Source: Fragilaria crotonensis (lineage: Eukaryota; Bacillariophyta; Fragilariophyceae; Fragilariales; Fragilariaceae). Taken from it: 64,000 bases of DNA. Below, piece by piece: positions 12,625 through 24,135 of this stretch. Where the stretch lies: assembly GCA_022925895.1 (NCBI GenBank), contig JAKSYS010000234.1, positions 17,839 through 81,838 of the forward strand. The letters run 5' to 3'. Position numbers and translations under genes: made by a program. Below the pieces are notes generated by a model, which had not been told where the DNA came from, did not search any database, and worked only from the letters and a program-made list of their open reading frames with translations. How positions within the stretch are numbered: position 1 is the stretch's first letter; each line of letters begins with the position of its first letter.

Positions 12625-12804
12625 CGAGTATGGTCAGACGACACCAATGTGACGGTACAACAGTATATCGCCTACAGTATATTTTGCACCCTGCTCCCTG
12701 CTTGCTTGCTGGGTACAAGTACTTGTATGCATACAAGGTACAAGGTGCTACTATTTGAGTACGTGACGTGGAGATCGACACACGCGTACAGCATGATAAT
12801 GGGG

Positions 12805-13520
12805 TGGTGATGAAAGGAAGAAGGAGGAGATGGTGGTGAATCGCAATTGCACTCAATTGATGAGCAGATTAGACAACTCGTGAGTCTCCAACGATTACTG
12901 TTGGCGGCGGAATTGGCAAGTGAGACTGGAGTGAAAGAACAACAGCATTTTGCTGCTTCACCAGGACTTGGTCCTGCACCCGTGTCACACTTTGTAATCT
13001 GGCGCTACTTCAAGTGTCTGTGGGTTTATATGGAAGAACAGTCGTGACACTGGGATTCGATACGGATTCGAATGCTGAGAATGGAACATGTTTGCTGCCA
13101 CAGCATCGCTTCACAACGGGAGATGAAGTACAAGTATTATCCAAATCATCATCATCATCATCATCAACAATCGTCATTTGAAAATGTGCACCAGAATCAA
13201 CACCATCAACACAACCAACAGCAACTGCAGCTTCCGCAACAACAACAAATCCTTACATCCCGATCGTCCCGAGTCGCTTGCAATAACAGAACTCATTCAA
13301 CAAGCTGTTCTCAGCATCACAAGTACAAGATTCTCGTCGCGGCTCCCACCCAGAAATGTCGCAATTGATAATGTCTTGGAACGCATCGTTCAATCCCAAC
13401 AGCTTCAAAACGACAGCAGCAACATCAGTATCAAGAAATCATCAGCATCACAGATTTGGGTAGGTCGAATTGGGCAATCTGCAAGAATCGGAACCACTCA
13501 GTGTGTTGCTGTCACTTGAT
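12805..13520 (+). pseudogene. Degenerate 5' fragment of the SF1 helicase gene (copy 2)
   Basis: Starts with the helicase N-terminal region (the LHSIDEQIRQLVSLQRLL stretch is recognisable near 12850-12895). It has two internal deletions relative to the parent. The first removes about 0.3 kb after the TGDE segment. The second removes the stretch encoding the Walker A loop, so HPDR-equivalent DNA joins directly to the ELIQQAV-equivalent DNA near 13265-13290. Similarity ends at the same place as in copy 1, after the SRIRAVRIG equivalent. Confidence 0.85.
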
Positions 13521-14009
13521 TCCGCATCGCTGTTTCCTGTCTGATGATATGTTGGCCGTGGACATGCACGTCCGGTTGAGAACTTGAGGGACAGAATATG
13601 GTCTCTGACGGACTCCGGTTCAATCAATCATTTCGTTCTTACCCACGACACCATGGTACTTCAACGACGATGATTCTCGAGGGTTAATTGTCCTGTACCA
13701 AGTGAAATTGTTGTTCGGCAATTCAAATGTGCTTTCGAATTATTATTTGCTCAGTCTATCAACATGCTCTGCCCTTCGGAGCATGATCATGTTTTCGAAA
13801 GTCCTACGGTGTAGTCGTAGGCAATACAAGCAAGTTGCAATGCATTTTATCTGTAACGAATGCATGGCTACCTTGCTACTCTATGCGCTGTACAGAGCTG
13901 AAATAACAATGTACAAGCAACATACTATACACCTTGGGAAATGAGTGCATACAGTGAAGGGATCTCAGAACCATACGGTATCGATTCTTACGTGAATCGA
14001 CACTTACAA

Positions 14010-15693
14010 TCAACACACGGCATACCTAAGAATACCATTCCAAATCTGTTGAGAATACGATTGTCCGAAAGGAGAGTCCTTTCCAATACCTGCGATGAAT
14101 TGCACATTGTCATCTTCAGAGAAGTAATCCCCGTTCGAATAACGTAGAGCTGGACCTCCAACCAAGGTGACATAGAACGAGTATGTTTCGCCAGCACTCA
14201 TGTCAACTGGAATTATGACACTACTGGGGATTGGTGTGGCAAAATATTGTTTCTTGCCATCTACACTGGTGTCGGCAATTTTTGTCCACGCAGAGGAATT
14301 CGTATCATAACCTTCATAGCTTCCCTTTTTGTAGTACACCTCCACGCTCTGATTTCCCATGGCATACGTGTGAATGTCGAAGGATGTCACCTTGAGGTTC
14401 GTCTTTCACCAAAATATCAAACATGTTGCCTTGACCAGAATTATCATCTTGGAACGTGGTAGTCAAGCTGTTAGGAACAATCCTTGGACATGCACTGGGA
14501 GAAGAGCTCTGAGACGGGGACATGCTCGGAGAAACAGAAGTACTCGGAGAAACAGAAGTACTGGGAGACAGAGAAGTGCTCGGAGACAAGGACGTACTCG
14601 GAGACAGGGACGTACTCGGAAATACAGACGTACTTGGAGAAGCCGATGGGCTGGGAGTAACGTCACAAAGTAAGTCTGTATTCAAAATGTGCATGCAACA
14701 CTCGTAATTGTTGTTGCAAACGTACCGCTCGAAAATACACCCTTTCTCCTTGTCGCAGGTGTCCTTGTCATTGCAAACTATCGCAGTGAAAACGCATCCT
14801 TTGTCCTTGTCGCAGGTGTCGATTGTACAAGCGTCGTTATCGTCGCAAACTTTTGGCGTGTAAACACACCCTATGCCCTCGTCACAGGTGTCGACGGTGC
14901 ACGCATTGCAGTCATTACAATTCTTGACTGGACGAGGGAACTTTAGGCATCCATATTTTTCACACGAACCATTTTTATGGTCGATGGTGCATTTGTTCTT
15001 GTCGTCGCAGAGAACATCGCACGACTTGTCACATTTTCCCAGCAAATCTCCGTGAGCCAAGTGTTTGTTGACAGCTTTTGCATTAACACGGATGGTCTGG
15101 AACGGACGAGCGAGCTTCGTATCCTTGTGGCAGATGGTTACTTCATTGCTAGTCAGAGCCCGCAAACCGTGGCCTCCATCCCTCATGGTTTCGGCCTCCT
15201 TTGAAAGAATTGCATTGAGTTTCAGGTTGTTTCATAAAAGAAGGGAAGCGAGAGACATCGTTAGGGCACGATAGTTCATAATGCAAATGATCGGTCAGAC
15301 TTGAGGTATGATAAAGTAGCGTTATCCACAATCCACATACTGTTCGAGTGTCGGAGGTCTGAGAGCGGTGGAGAAAAGACAGGTTCCCAACAGAAGACAG
15401 ATTGGATTTGCTATGTACTGCATCAGAGGCCTGTAAATGTGAACCGCTCCGAGTACTCATTGTGTATCAAAAAACGAACCAGGTCCAATACCTCGTACTG
15501 CTCAGATTCGTGAATGAATACCGCACATTACAAGGAAACGTAGAGAGTTGTTGGCGCTACCCGAACAAACATTTGAGCAATGTGAACTTACGAGGTCCAT
15601 CGTGAGCTGCCCTTCTGCGGAGGAAAAGGCCCCACCGACCAATAGGGTAGTTGCGAGCAAGGACAACAGCATCGTCGTCGCGGTTATAAACAT
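14010..15693 (-). CDS. Secreted protein: Dicty-CTDC-type Cys repeats, Ser/Pro stalk, C-terminal domain (one frame break)
   Basis: Exon 1 (15592-15693) encodes a signal peptide, MFITATTMLLSLLATTLL. A GT-AG intron (15199-15591) joins TMDL to EAETMRDGG in phase 0. Next comes VTICHKDTK and, after a gap, AVNKHLAHGD, a motif also seen in bacterial secreted proteins. Cys repeats of the type CDDNDACTIDTCDKDKGC follow, as in slime-mould CTDC repeats. A Ser/Pro-Thr-Ser repeat stalk then leads to a C-terminal domain of about 150 residues (NLKVTSFDIHTYAMGNQSVE). One extra base near 14392-14408 breaks the frame between MFDILVK and the C-terminal domain; the relic copy at 7030 lacks that base. Likely an extracellular or cell-wall protein; ligand unknown. 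Confidence 0.75.
14518..14655 (-). repeat. 18-bp minisatellite encoding the Ser-Pro-Ser-Thr-Ser stalk
   Basis: About seven imperfect 18-bp units (GTACTCGGAGAAACAGAA on the + strand) encode SPSTSV/SPSTSL hexapeptides in the Cys-rich gene. The array is shorter in the degraded copy near 7130-7220, which suggests unit-number change after duplication. Confidence 0.8.
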
Positions 15694-18638
15694 GAAGAAA
15701 CTCGGATTACTTGTACTTTATTATACCCTGAACAGAAAGGCGCAAGGTGGTTAGTGCGTTATGCGGCAAAGAAAGAAGAATATGCAACCAAGACGGCGAA
15801 TCTTATTGCCTAAAGAAGAATCAATGTCACAACTGAACGAATTTATACCGAAGAAAGTCAGATCTGCAGATTCTCTCTAGATTTTTTGTCTAATTGCGTC
15901 GCTGATTGCGGATCTGGAAGGTCCGGCCCCAGCACGTTCCAACCGTTACTTGTGACACAGTTGAGTCCTCCGATGGGCGTGATGCGAGAATGTTAGCAAT
16001 CTTTGTGTGCAATTTTTTCAGTCTGTTGTGGGATCCCTTGATATCTACCGATGCAGTAGATATTGAGATAGGAACAGTGTCGATACAACCGGAGCTATCG
16101 ATTCTGTAGGTTTGATGGACTTGTACTTTGTCGGGACAAAGTGTGTCAATCAGTGGACTTGGCGCGCGGAGCGAAGCTTTGTGAAAATACTAGTTTGGAA
16201 ATATTGTGAACTAAAAGTACTTTATTACTTCGCAATCTCGATCCCTGCACTCAGTAGGCAGTTCGTATGATTCATACCAACGTGTGACTGAGGTCAATCA
16301 CCCGAGCTAGTTCGACCAATGAGATGATTCCCGAACGAGAGGTCTTGAGGACGGTTCCGAGGTGTGCATGGACGAGGGGCTTTTCCATTTCCGATGCTCC
16401 CTCATTTGGCAACATCTAAATGTCCTCATTCACACATTGTTACATACGTCGCAAGTTGACGTTTAATGCCTCACCATCGTTATCGTAGAGTGCCAGTTGA
16501 AGATCATTCAGACACACTTGTACGTTGCGACAGTGGGGATTGGATAGTGCTCGTAGCCCAGTGCTCGATGCGTCATCCCACATCTGTCAGCAAATTCTGT
16601 AAGCAAATTCTTCGTGTCAACAAATCAGATTGTCGTGAGCAAATTGTGTAAGCAATTAGGCAAATTTGAGTGTCGTAAGCACATTGTATCAGCAATTCAG
16701 CAAAACTGCTCCTTAAAAGAAAAACGTTATTAGAGGATTCAATACACACTAAAGTTCTACTATGAAAGCCAATTCTCTAAACAATTATTATTGCTGACGA
16801 AGCAAATTCGATTCACTCTAAGCAACTTTTGACAAGCCAATGAAACGTCGCAGTTTTATCATACGGTAAGGGCAGTACTTTTTCTTGATGGCGAATACTG
16901 CGGACTACATGGCTAGCAAGGCAAGAGATTCAAAGAGAGATGTGACGGCAACTTCCAACTGATGAGCGAGGAAGATTCGTCCCATTGTTGCCACTGAGAT
17001 GGTTGCTTTCGACTGTTTGCTACTTTCTACACCAACCAGCAGCATAGGAGCATTTGTGCTGACAATTCATTGAAGAATGTCTGTCATTTGAGGAAGACAA
17101 AGGAAGCAAAGAGCTGTTTGACATTGCAAGGCTATTAAATCGAATGTGACCGAGAAAATAGGCATTCAAAGCTCTTGCCATCCGATGATGCAAACCAACA
17201 AACCCATGCCATTGCAGACAACTGGTGTACAATTTCAAGCAGTTGCTTCAAATACGCAACAATATACACCAGCAGGCATCATGCCAAAAACATGATGTAA
17301 GCTATGCATTTTGACAACATCACTCGGAAGGAAAAAGCCCACTTGCGACAAAGTGGGAAGTCGTGTCGCTCTGAGTACCAGGGTGTGTGCACCGATGAGC
17401 GTGATGGTTCATTATTCTCGAAGCATCAACGTAGACTTGACTTTCAGAAAACGCGTTAATCTCGGCGAGGAGACCATTCTCTAGCTACAATGACATACCT
17501 TGCATGCGGTCGGCGGGCGTCAGGCGTGAAAGCAGAGTGTGTTTCTGAGCGCGATACACTCGGTCATGCGCATAAAGGTGTGAGGCCAATCCTTGGAGTG
17601 GAAACAAATACAACCTACGGGTAGACTGGGATAGTCTAGGTCTAGTTCCTACGAAAAAAAATGGATATCGGATTTTTGGTGCCCTTTTTACCTCTTTGAC
17701 ATGCGACACCCATATTTCGCTGAGAATGTCCTAAAATACCACTTTTCGAACTCTACTCTCTAGTAGCTACTTCTACATTTGTATGGCATGATTCAACAAT
17801 AAATTCCGCAAAATAATTCTACAACCCATATCTTTCATGGTTGTGTATATTCAACTGTGTATATACTATATGACCACCTGATTATCCTGTTATCACCATC
17901 CTCAGTCTTTTGTCAAGGACAACATGTGATGTGTTACAAGTACAAGAACCCAGGGCTGGCAAGGAGGTTAAACCACTTCCTGGCCAAAATAAAAGAAATG
18001 TGTTTTTATCGAAACTTACATAGTGGCTAGGGTTAGGGGTTACGAGGTTTGCTTGTGCCTGGCGCAGTATTCCTTGCATTCTGGTGGACTTTGTTGACAT
18101 ACTCGAGTGCTGGCAAGTCAATGAGAAATCGAAAGAAATTCTATCCTTGGACTGCTCAAGCTACTCATCCAGCACTGCAAAGCCAAGTGCAATTGTTTGC
18201 AAGAAGGACAAGGGCTACCGGTAGTAGTCAGCCTCCTGATAACATTTGATGCTCCACTAGCTTGGCTTTAACAATCCAAATCTGCCAAGAACAAAGCACC
18301 AACAGGCACTATCCACTGTGGAATCTCACTTGTTGTGCCGTCAACCTGGATCTCTTTTTCCCAAATTTTTATTTAAGCTTCCCATTGACAAATTTTCCAT
18401 CATGGTCTAACCGAAACGTACTACAGTACTACCGGTAGTCGAAACACGACTCTAGCCCCGGATCTCCCTGATGTACTATCATACCGGTAGACTAAACTGT
18501 ACTCAGTACTTCAGTATTTCCGGTTGGTACAAGAATACTGTAACATGAAGCAGTACTCGGTGTTGGAGGTTGGAGTACGGGCGAGCGTGTCCATACAACG
18601 ATTTCGTCGAGCATGAAACATTACAACATATGATTGTG
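15694..18638. other. Long spacer without a recognisable gene
   Basis: No open frame here has convincing coding character or similarity to anything else in the window. Around 16580-16710 there are short degenerate repeats of GTAAGCAAATT. Around 18190-18530 the word ACCGGTAGT and its relatives recur amid GTAC-rich DNA, just upstream of the helicase start. The stretch is otherwise AT-rich and unremarkable. Confidence 0.45.
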
Positions 18639-21600
18639 ATGACGGAAGGAGTCAGCGGCGGATCGCAAAGCTTGCCATCCATTGATGAGCAGATAAGGGA
18701 ATTCGTGAGTCTCCAACGAGTGTTGTTGGCAGCGGAATTGGCGAGTGAGACTGGTGTGGAAGAGCAGCAGCAACAGCAGCAGAAAAAACAACAGCAACAT
18801 GGAGCGCCAGCAGAACCTACATCTGCACCTGTCGTCCTACGAAATCTGGCGCTACTTCAAGTGTCTGTAGGATTATATGGTAGGACAGTCGTGACACTGG
18901 GATTTGATACGGATACGAATGAGAAAGGAAAATGCTTGCTGCCACAACATCGCTTTACAACGGGAGATGAAATACAAATATTGTCCAAATCATCCTCGTC
19001 GTCTGCGACAGCGTTTGGTAACAATCAACGACAGGGAATGCAAGGAGAAGGAGGAGTTGTCAGTCAGGTTGATGAAACATTCATATCGATCGCTCTCTTT
19101 GGGAAGACTCATGCTAATAATGATGCAACCACAAAAACATCCACGACGAGTGGCGAGGAAGAAACCACCATTCTAGGATCACCTCCATTCTCCATTGTTC
19201 CCAAGAGTTCCGCGGAGGTACACAACAAAATGATGCAAGCACTTACTGATTTAGAACGTCATGGAGCTTCACATGCACTTTACGGAAATGTGGTCCAGGC
19301 CATCTTTTCCGGTCAACAATACTGTGTACCAGGATCAACATCATCATCAACAGCAGGTGCACCACAGTCCACAATAGCAACAACAAATCCCTACAATCCC
19401 AATCTTGACGAGAGTCAACTCGATGCTATTGCCTTTTCCTTACATCCCGATCGTCACGTGTCGCTCATTCATGGTCCTCCCGGTACAGGAAAAACCAGTA
19501 CAGTAGCAGAACTCATTCAACAAGCTGTTCACCATCACAAGTACAAGGTTCTGGTGGCAGCACCCAGTAATGTTGCGGTTGATAATGTCTTGGAACGCAT
19601 CGTCCAATCCCAACAGCTGAATGGCAACAGTAACAAGAAAACACCAGCATCACGAATTCGGGCAGTTCGCATTGGACATCCAGCAAGAATCAAACCTGGT
19701 ATTCTTCAATACTCACTAGAAGCACAAGTTCAAAACGCCGAGGGAACAGAAATTGTACAAGCCGTCCGACAGGAATTGCAATCATATCTACAAATCTTGC
19801 TCCGACCGAAGAAATCATCATCATCACGATCACGAGGGACGGACGACAAGCGTACTGCCTATCGCGAAGTCAAATTGTTGCGACAGGAAGTTCGGCAACG
19901 AGAAACCAAAGTAGTTCAATCGCTGCTGCGGGATGCTCAGGTTATACTCTGTACGACAGTCGGTGCCGCCAACCGAATACTCAAGGATATGGAATTTGAT
20001 TTAGTCATTATCGATGAAGCGGCTCAAGCTCTAGAAGCATCGTGTTGGATTCCCATTCTCAAAGGCAAACGACTTGTTCTGGCCGGTGATCATTGTCAGC
20101 TCCCTCCCACCATCAAGAGTCATGATCCAAAGGTTCAACAAGGGCTATCGATTACCTTGTTTGAACGAATTTTGAAACTCTACGAGCGGAATGTAGATCA
20201 AGTATCGCGCATGCTCCAAGTACAATATCGCATGCATCAGTCCATTGCCGACTGGGCGAGCGGTGCCATGTACCACGGACAATTACGTACCCACGAATCG
20301 GTGGCGCAACACGTCTTGTCAGACCTGATGATTGGCACACATCGTCATGCCAGCAACAATGATGGCAATGTTAGTGATGATGGAGAAGATCGCGAACAAC
20401 CAGCACTTTTGCTAGTTGACACGGCCGGTTGTGGTATGGAAGAGGGCGAAACGAGCGCCGGGTCGCGATTCAATCAAGGTGAGGCACAATTGGTCGTCCA
20501 ACACGTCCAGACGCTGCTGCGTGCAGGAATTAAACCCGAAGAAATCGCAGTCATATCGCCCTACAATGGACAAGTCGAGTTGCTGAGAACGCTTTTATTG
20601 CCTGAGATAGCACCGAAGCTTGAAATTCGGTCCGTCGATGGCTTTCAGGGTGGCGAACGTGAGGCCGTGGTTCTTAGTTTGGTGCGCTGCAATCACAGGG
20701 GTGTGATTGGATTCCTGGGTGATTCGCGACGTCTTAATGTTGCCATTACTCGTGCCAAACGTCACTGTGCTGTCATTTGTGATACGGAAACTGTGACGAA
20801 GAGCAAATTCATTGGTGGTTTGATTGATTGGATGGAACAGCATGGCGAATATCGATCGGCGGCGGAGTATCACCAATCGGATATCCAAGGAGATTTGGAA
20901 CTTGCGGAACTGGAATTGAACAAGCTCATGGGGGAATCCAGCCCCACAAGCAAAAGCGATCCGATGACAGGGAAAAAGCCAACGAATCGAGACCATTTTG
21001 CGAAAAAGGAGCAAGAAAGGGTTACTTCTCTCGTGGATCAGATTACGGAATTTGCCCAAAAAGGCAATCCCGGCGACATGAAAGTCATGGGCACTCATTT
21101 GTCCAAGAATGATCGGCGTCTTATCCATGAACGTGCGACCGAGTTGGGAATTGAACACCGAAGCGAAGGAGTTGAGGGAGTTGATCGACACATTATTGTC
21201 AAAATCCCTGGAGGAACCGCCCCAGAGCCAGTGGTTTTACAAGAGATTGTTGAACCAAGGAGTGACGAAATGATTCTAGAAGTTCAGGAAGATGTGAGGG
21301 ACGGCGATGAAGTTGGAACACTCGGCAAGGCGTCTGCATTTCAAGTCTTGGATAGTGATGATGATGACGATGATAGCGAAGACGACGATGATGAAGACGA
21401 CCAAGGCGCAGACGAGCAAGCCAAGCCAGCCATTGACAATGATATTCCACCGAATATGAACTCTCTCTTGGCCAGTTTAGCATTGGAACGACGACAGCGA
21501 CAGCAGGGCACAAGGGCATCTGCAAGCCAGCCGCAAATAATACCGCCTCCACCTAGTGGGAAGGCTTGGAATAAGAAAAAGGGTGGACAAAAACTCGGTG

Positions 21601-21893
21601 GCTCGTCAGTTCCACCTGCGAAGAAGAAACCTGCGGATGACTTGAGTAGTCGTGATGATCTGGACGACGACATGGCATTCCTGGATTCTCAAATTGACAA
21701 GGTTCAGAATTCGCATGGTCGTAAAGTGGAAGGAACTGGTAATTACCGAACCATTATCAATGGTATTTTGATTGCAAAGCCTCCACCCCCAACTGTGAAA
21801 AAAGATACGAAGAAATCAGCTGCATTGAATGCCAAGCTCCAAGCAGCCCAAGAAGATCGAAAGCCCAAAGGTGGTAAGAAGAAAAAGAAATAG
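18639..21893 (+). CDS. SF1B DNA/RNA helicase with R3H domain, IGHMBP2/SMUBP-2-like
   Basis: Intact single-exon gene of 1084 codons. Helicase motifs in order: Q-type PYNPNLDESQLDAI, Walker A GPPGTGKTSTVAEL (residue about 277), VIIDEAAQALEAS (about 457), LAGDHCQLPPT, QYRMHQSIADWAS, VDGFQGGERE and RRLNVAITRAKRH. A putative R3H domain follows (about 790-860), then an Asp/Glu-rich stretch and a Lys-rich tail. This is the order of the IGHMBP2/SMUBP-2 group, which unwinds RNA and DNA and acts in translation and nucleic-acid surveillance. The frame is open from 18570. I prefer the ATG at 18639 because similarity to the two pseudogene copies starts there; Met18570 and Met18630 are alternatives. Poly-Gln near the start varies among copies. 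Confidence 0.92.
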   Translation: MTEGVSGGSQSLPSIDEQIREFVSLQRVLLAAELASETGVEEQQQQQQKKQQQHGAPAEPTSAPVVLRNLALLQVSVGLYGRTVVTLGFDTDTNEKGKCLLPQHRFTTGDEIQILSKSSSSSATAFGNNQRQGMQGEGGVVSQVDETFISIALFGKTHANNDATTKTSTTSGEEETTILGSPPFSIVPKSSAEVHNKMMQALTDLERHGASHALYGNVVQAIFSGQQYCVPGSTSSSTAGAPQSTIATTNPYNPNLDESQLDAIAFSLHPDRHVSLIHGPPGTGKTSTVAELIQQAVHHHKYKVLVAAPSNVAVDNVLERIVQSQQLNGNSNKKTPASRIRAVRIGHPARIKPGILQYSLEAQVQNAEGTEIVQAVRQELQSYLQILLRPKKSSSSRSRGTDDKRTAYREVKLLRQEVRQRETKVVQSLLRDAQVILCTTVGAANRILKDMEFDLVIIDEAAQALEASCWIPILKGKRLVLAGDHCQLPPTIKSHDPKVQQGLSITLFERILKLYERNVDQVSRMLQVQYRMHQSIADWASGAMYHGQLRTHESVAQHVLSDLMIGTHRHASNNDGNVSDDGEDREQPALLLVDTAGCGMEEGETSAGSRFNQGEAQLVVQHVQTLLRAGIKPEEIAVISPYNGQVELLRTLLLPEIAPKLEIRSVDGFQGGEREAVVLSLVRCNHRGVIGFLGDSRRLNVAITRAKRHCAVICDTETVTKSKFIGGLIDWMEQHGEYRSAAEYHQSDIQGDLELAELELNKLMGESSPTSKSDPMTGKKPTNRDHFAKKEQERVTSLVDQITEFAQKGNPGDMKVMGTHLSKNDRRLIHERATELGIEHRSEGVEGVDRHIIVKIPGGTAPEPVVLQEIVEPRSDEMILEVQEDVRDGDEVGTLGKASAFQVLDSDDDDDDSEDDDDEDDQGADEQAKPAIDNDIPPNMNSLLASLALERRQRQQGTRASASQPQIIPPPPSGKAWNKKKGGQKLGGSSVPPAKKKPADDLSSRDDLDDDMAFLDSQIDKVQNSHGRKVEGTGNYRTIINGILIAKPPPPTVKKDTKKSAALNAKLQAAQEDRKPKGGKKKKK

Positions 21894-22025
21894 ACTCTCT
21901 TTGTTATAGATGACGTAGTGTATCCTATCTACCGTAGATCCTTTTTCTATTATGGATATGCACACTCCTGAGCAGTAGTCGTCGACAATGCATGTTTTTG
22001 CTTGTGTGTAACAATAATAGAATCC

Positions 22026-24135
22026 TTAATCGACACGGCAGACTCCATCCCAGCACGATGGTCCTGCCGCAGGGACAATGCGCAGAACGTTGGCAGCACC
22101 AGGAGTACCGAATGGAAGTCCTGCCGTGACCACCAAGAGATCATTGGGGTCATTCACGAGTCCCTTCTTGAGGGCGGCACGGCATGCGTTACGAAGGACA
22201 AGATCAAAATCATCCGTATCACGTTCAATCATGGCTGTGTTTGTTATTAGAATAATGATATGGTAGAGACAGAAATAATACAGTCAGAACATTTGATTCC
22301 AAGCACACAATCGACACAATCTATAACAACACTTACGTCCATCATTGAACATGTCATCTTCCGAAACGGAATATCCATACGATCCAGCCTTTGGCAAATC
22401 CGGGTACACACCCCAACTGAGAGCCAACTGACGTGCCGTCTCCTTGAAAGGACAAAGAGCCAAGATTGGAACAGATGGTCTCTTCTTGGATGCTCTCAAG
22501 ACAGTCGTTCCACGAAGGGAAAAGCAAACAATAGCCTTGGCACTAATGGTTTGACAAATTTGTCGGGCTGCCACAATCATGGCATCCGTGGGTGTATTGC
22601 CAGGCGATGGAGCATTCTGTTCCAATAGGTTACGATAATGTCCATCACTTTCGACGCGATTAATGATGCGTTGTTGCATGGCAACACTCTCTTCAGGATA
22701 TTTGCCAGCAGCACTCTCGGCCGAAAGCATAATGGCATCGGCACCATCATAAATGGCAGTCGCCACATCACTGGCTTCGGCACGAGTGGGTGTGGGAGAA
22801 TCAATCATGGATTCGAGCATCTGAGTGGCAACCACCACGGGTGTTCCCTGTCGACGACATTCATCAATGATTTGTTTTTGCAACAATGGAACATCTTCCG
22901 GTGGGCTGTATATGTATAATGTATGTGTGTGTTGGTGTTCGTTTTGTGGTAAAACGAGGTGAACAAGTACAATGAGTATATGTACAGATTGGACAAGGAA
23001 TAATAACAACAACAACAATAACAAATACAACGTACCATTCGACACCCAAATCACCACGTGCCACCATGATTCCGTTGCACAATTCGACAATCTTTTCCAG
23101 ATTGTCACCATCAAAACACGATGGCTTTTCAATCTTGGCCATGATGCATGGTTTGAATTGTCCTGGGGGTAACTTTTCATCAATGAGTTGGATGATTTCT
23201 TCAATGTCAGAAGGTCTCTGAACAAAGGAAAGGGCGACCCAATCGACCCCAATTCCCAACATGTATTCCAAATCAGAACGGTCCTTGGGGGTCAATGGAC
23301 TAATTTCCAGGATGGAATCTGGAGTGTTGACACCCTGTTGTTGTAGATAATGTGTGTGTGTGAGTAAAACAGAGAATACGACTACATAACAAAACAAACA
23401 ATAGATACGAACAACAACAATACAGTACACACATGATCGTACCTTGCGATTGCTAATCTTTCCTGGAACATCAACACGACAATCCAACCATGTATTGTCT
23501 TGTGCCTTTCCAATGACTGTCAATTTGACTTTCCCATCATCGACCAAGAGTGAATGTCCAATTTCACTGGCAGCCAAAATTTCAGGATGTGGCAACATGA
23601 CACGAGTGTTGTCACCCTTGGCGGAATCACTATCGAGACGAAAGGTTTGTCCCTTCTCCAGAATTTCATATTCCTTGGAGAATTCACCAACTCGCAATTT
23701 TGGTCCTTGCAAATCCCCCAAAACACAAATGGGATGAGAATACTTTTCTTCGACTTGACGAATGGTATCCAACAATTCTTTTTTTTGTTCTTGGGAACCA
23801 TGAGAAAAGTTGAGACGAAACACATCGGCACCCGCGAGAAATAATTTTTCAATCATTTCACGATTGTCCGATGCTGGTCCCAACGTGACAACTTGTTTGG
23901 TACTCTTTCTCCAACGTTGAGCAATCTTGGGTGCAGCAGCGACAGTCGTACTATCACGTGCCGATGATGTCGTGGATGAAGCTCCATTGGGAGCAATCGT
24001 TGCCAATCGAGCAGTAGAAGTTCTTGTAGATGTTGCAGTAGTCAATGGAGTCAATTGAAAAGCAACAGTTGTCTCGGTCAAGTGTGACCCGAGGAGAAGG
24101 AGGATGGAAACGAACGCGTTGCAAGAGATCTTCAT
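22026..24135 (-). CDS. Pyruvate kinase, probably plastid-targeted
   Basis: Converts phosphoenolpyruvate and ADP to pyruvate and ATP. Four exons: 23443-24135, 23036-23334, 22337-22905 and 22026-22234. Introns are 23335-23442, 22906-23035 and 22235-22336, all GT-AG. They join in frame to 589 residues, close to the usual length plus a presequence. Motifs seen are LNFSHGS, GDLQGPKLRVG, IMAKIEKP, MVARGDLGVE (joined by splicing to CPPEDVPLLQKQ), ATQMLESMI, AEASDVA, and a C-terminal domain with CFSLRGTTVLRASKKRP. The N-terminus (MKISCNAFVSILLLLG, then TVAFQL) looks like a signal peptide with the Phe of the diatom ASAF-type cleavage motif, followed by a Ser/Thr-rich transit peptide. No damage seen. 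Confidence 0.93.

Larger units (their letters stand above)
12625..15000. repeat. Segmental duplication, copy 2 (helicase fragment + Cys-rich gene)
   Basis: Partner of 5352-7510, with the same order and orientation: a plus-strand helicase 5' fragment facing a minus-strand Cys-rich gene, tail to tail. Non-genic DNA between the two genes (13640-13900) is also shared with the first copy. The duplication unit therefore includes a junction that the intact helicase locus does not have. Confidence 0.8.

Noticed and set aside
14010-15693. Recent bacterial transfer of the VTICH and AHLAHGD domain gene.
   Set aside because: The gene has a eukaryotic intron, CTDC-type repeats and base composition like its neighbours; nothing here shows transfer.
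20595-21191. A 198-codon minus-strand frame inside the helicase gene.
   Set aside because: Antisense to conserved helicase and R3H motifs, with no features of its own.
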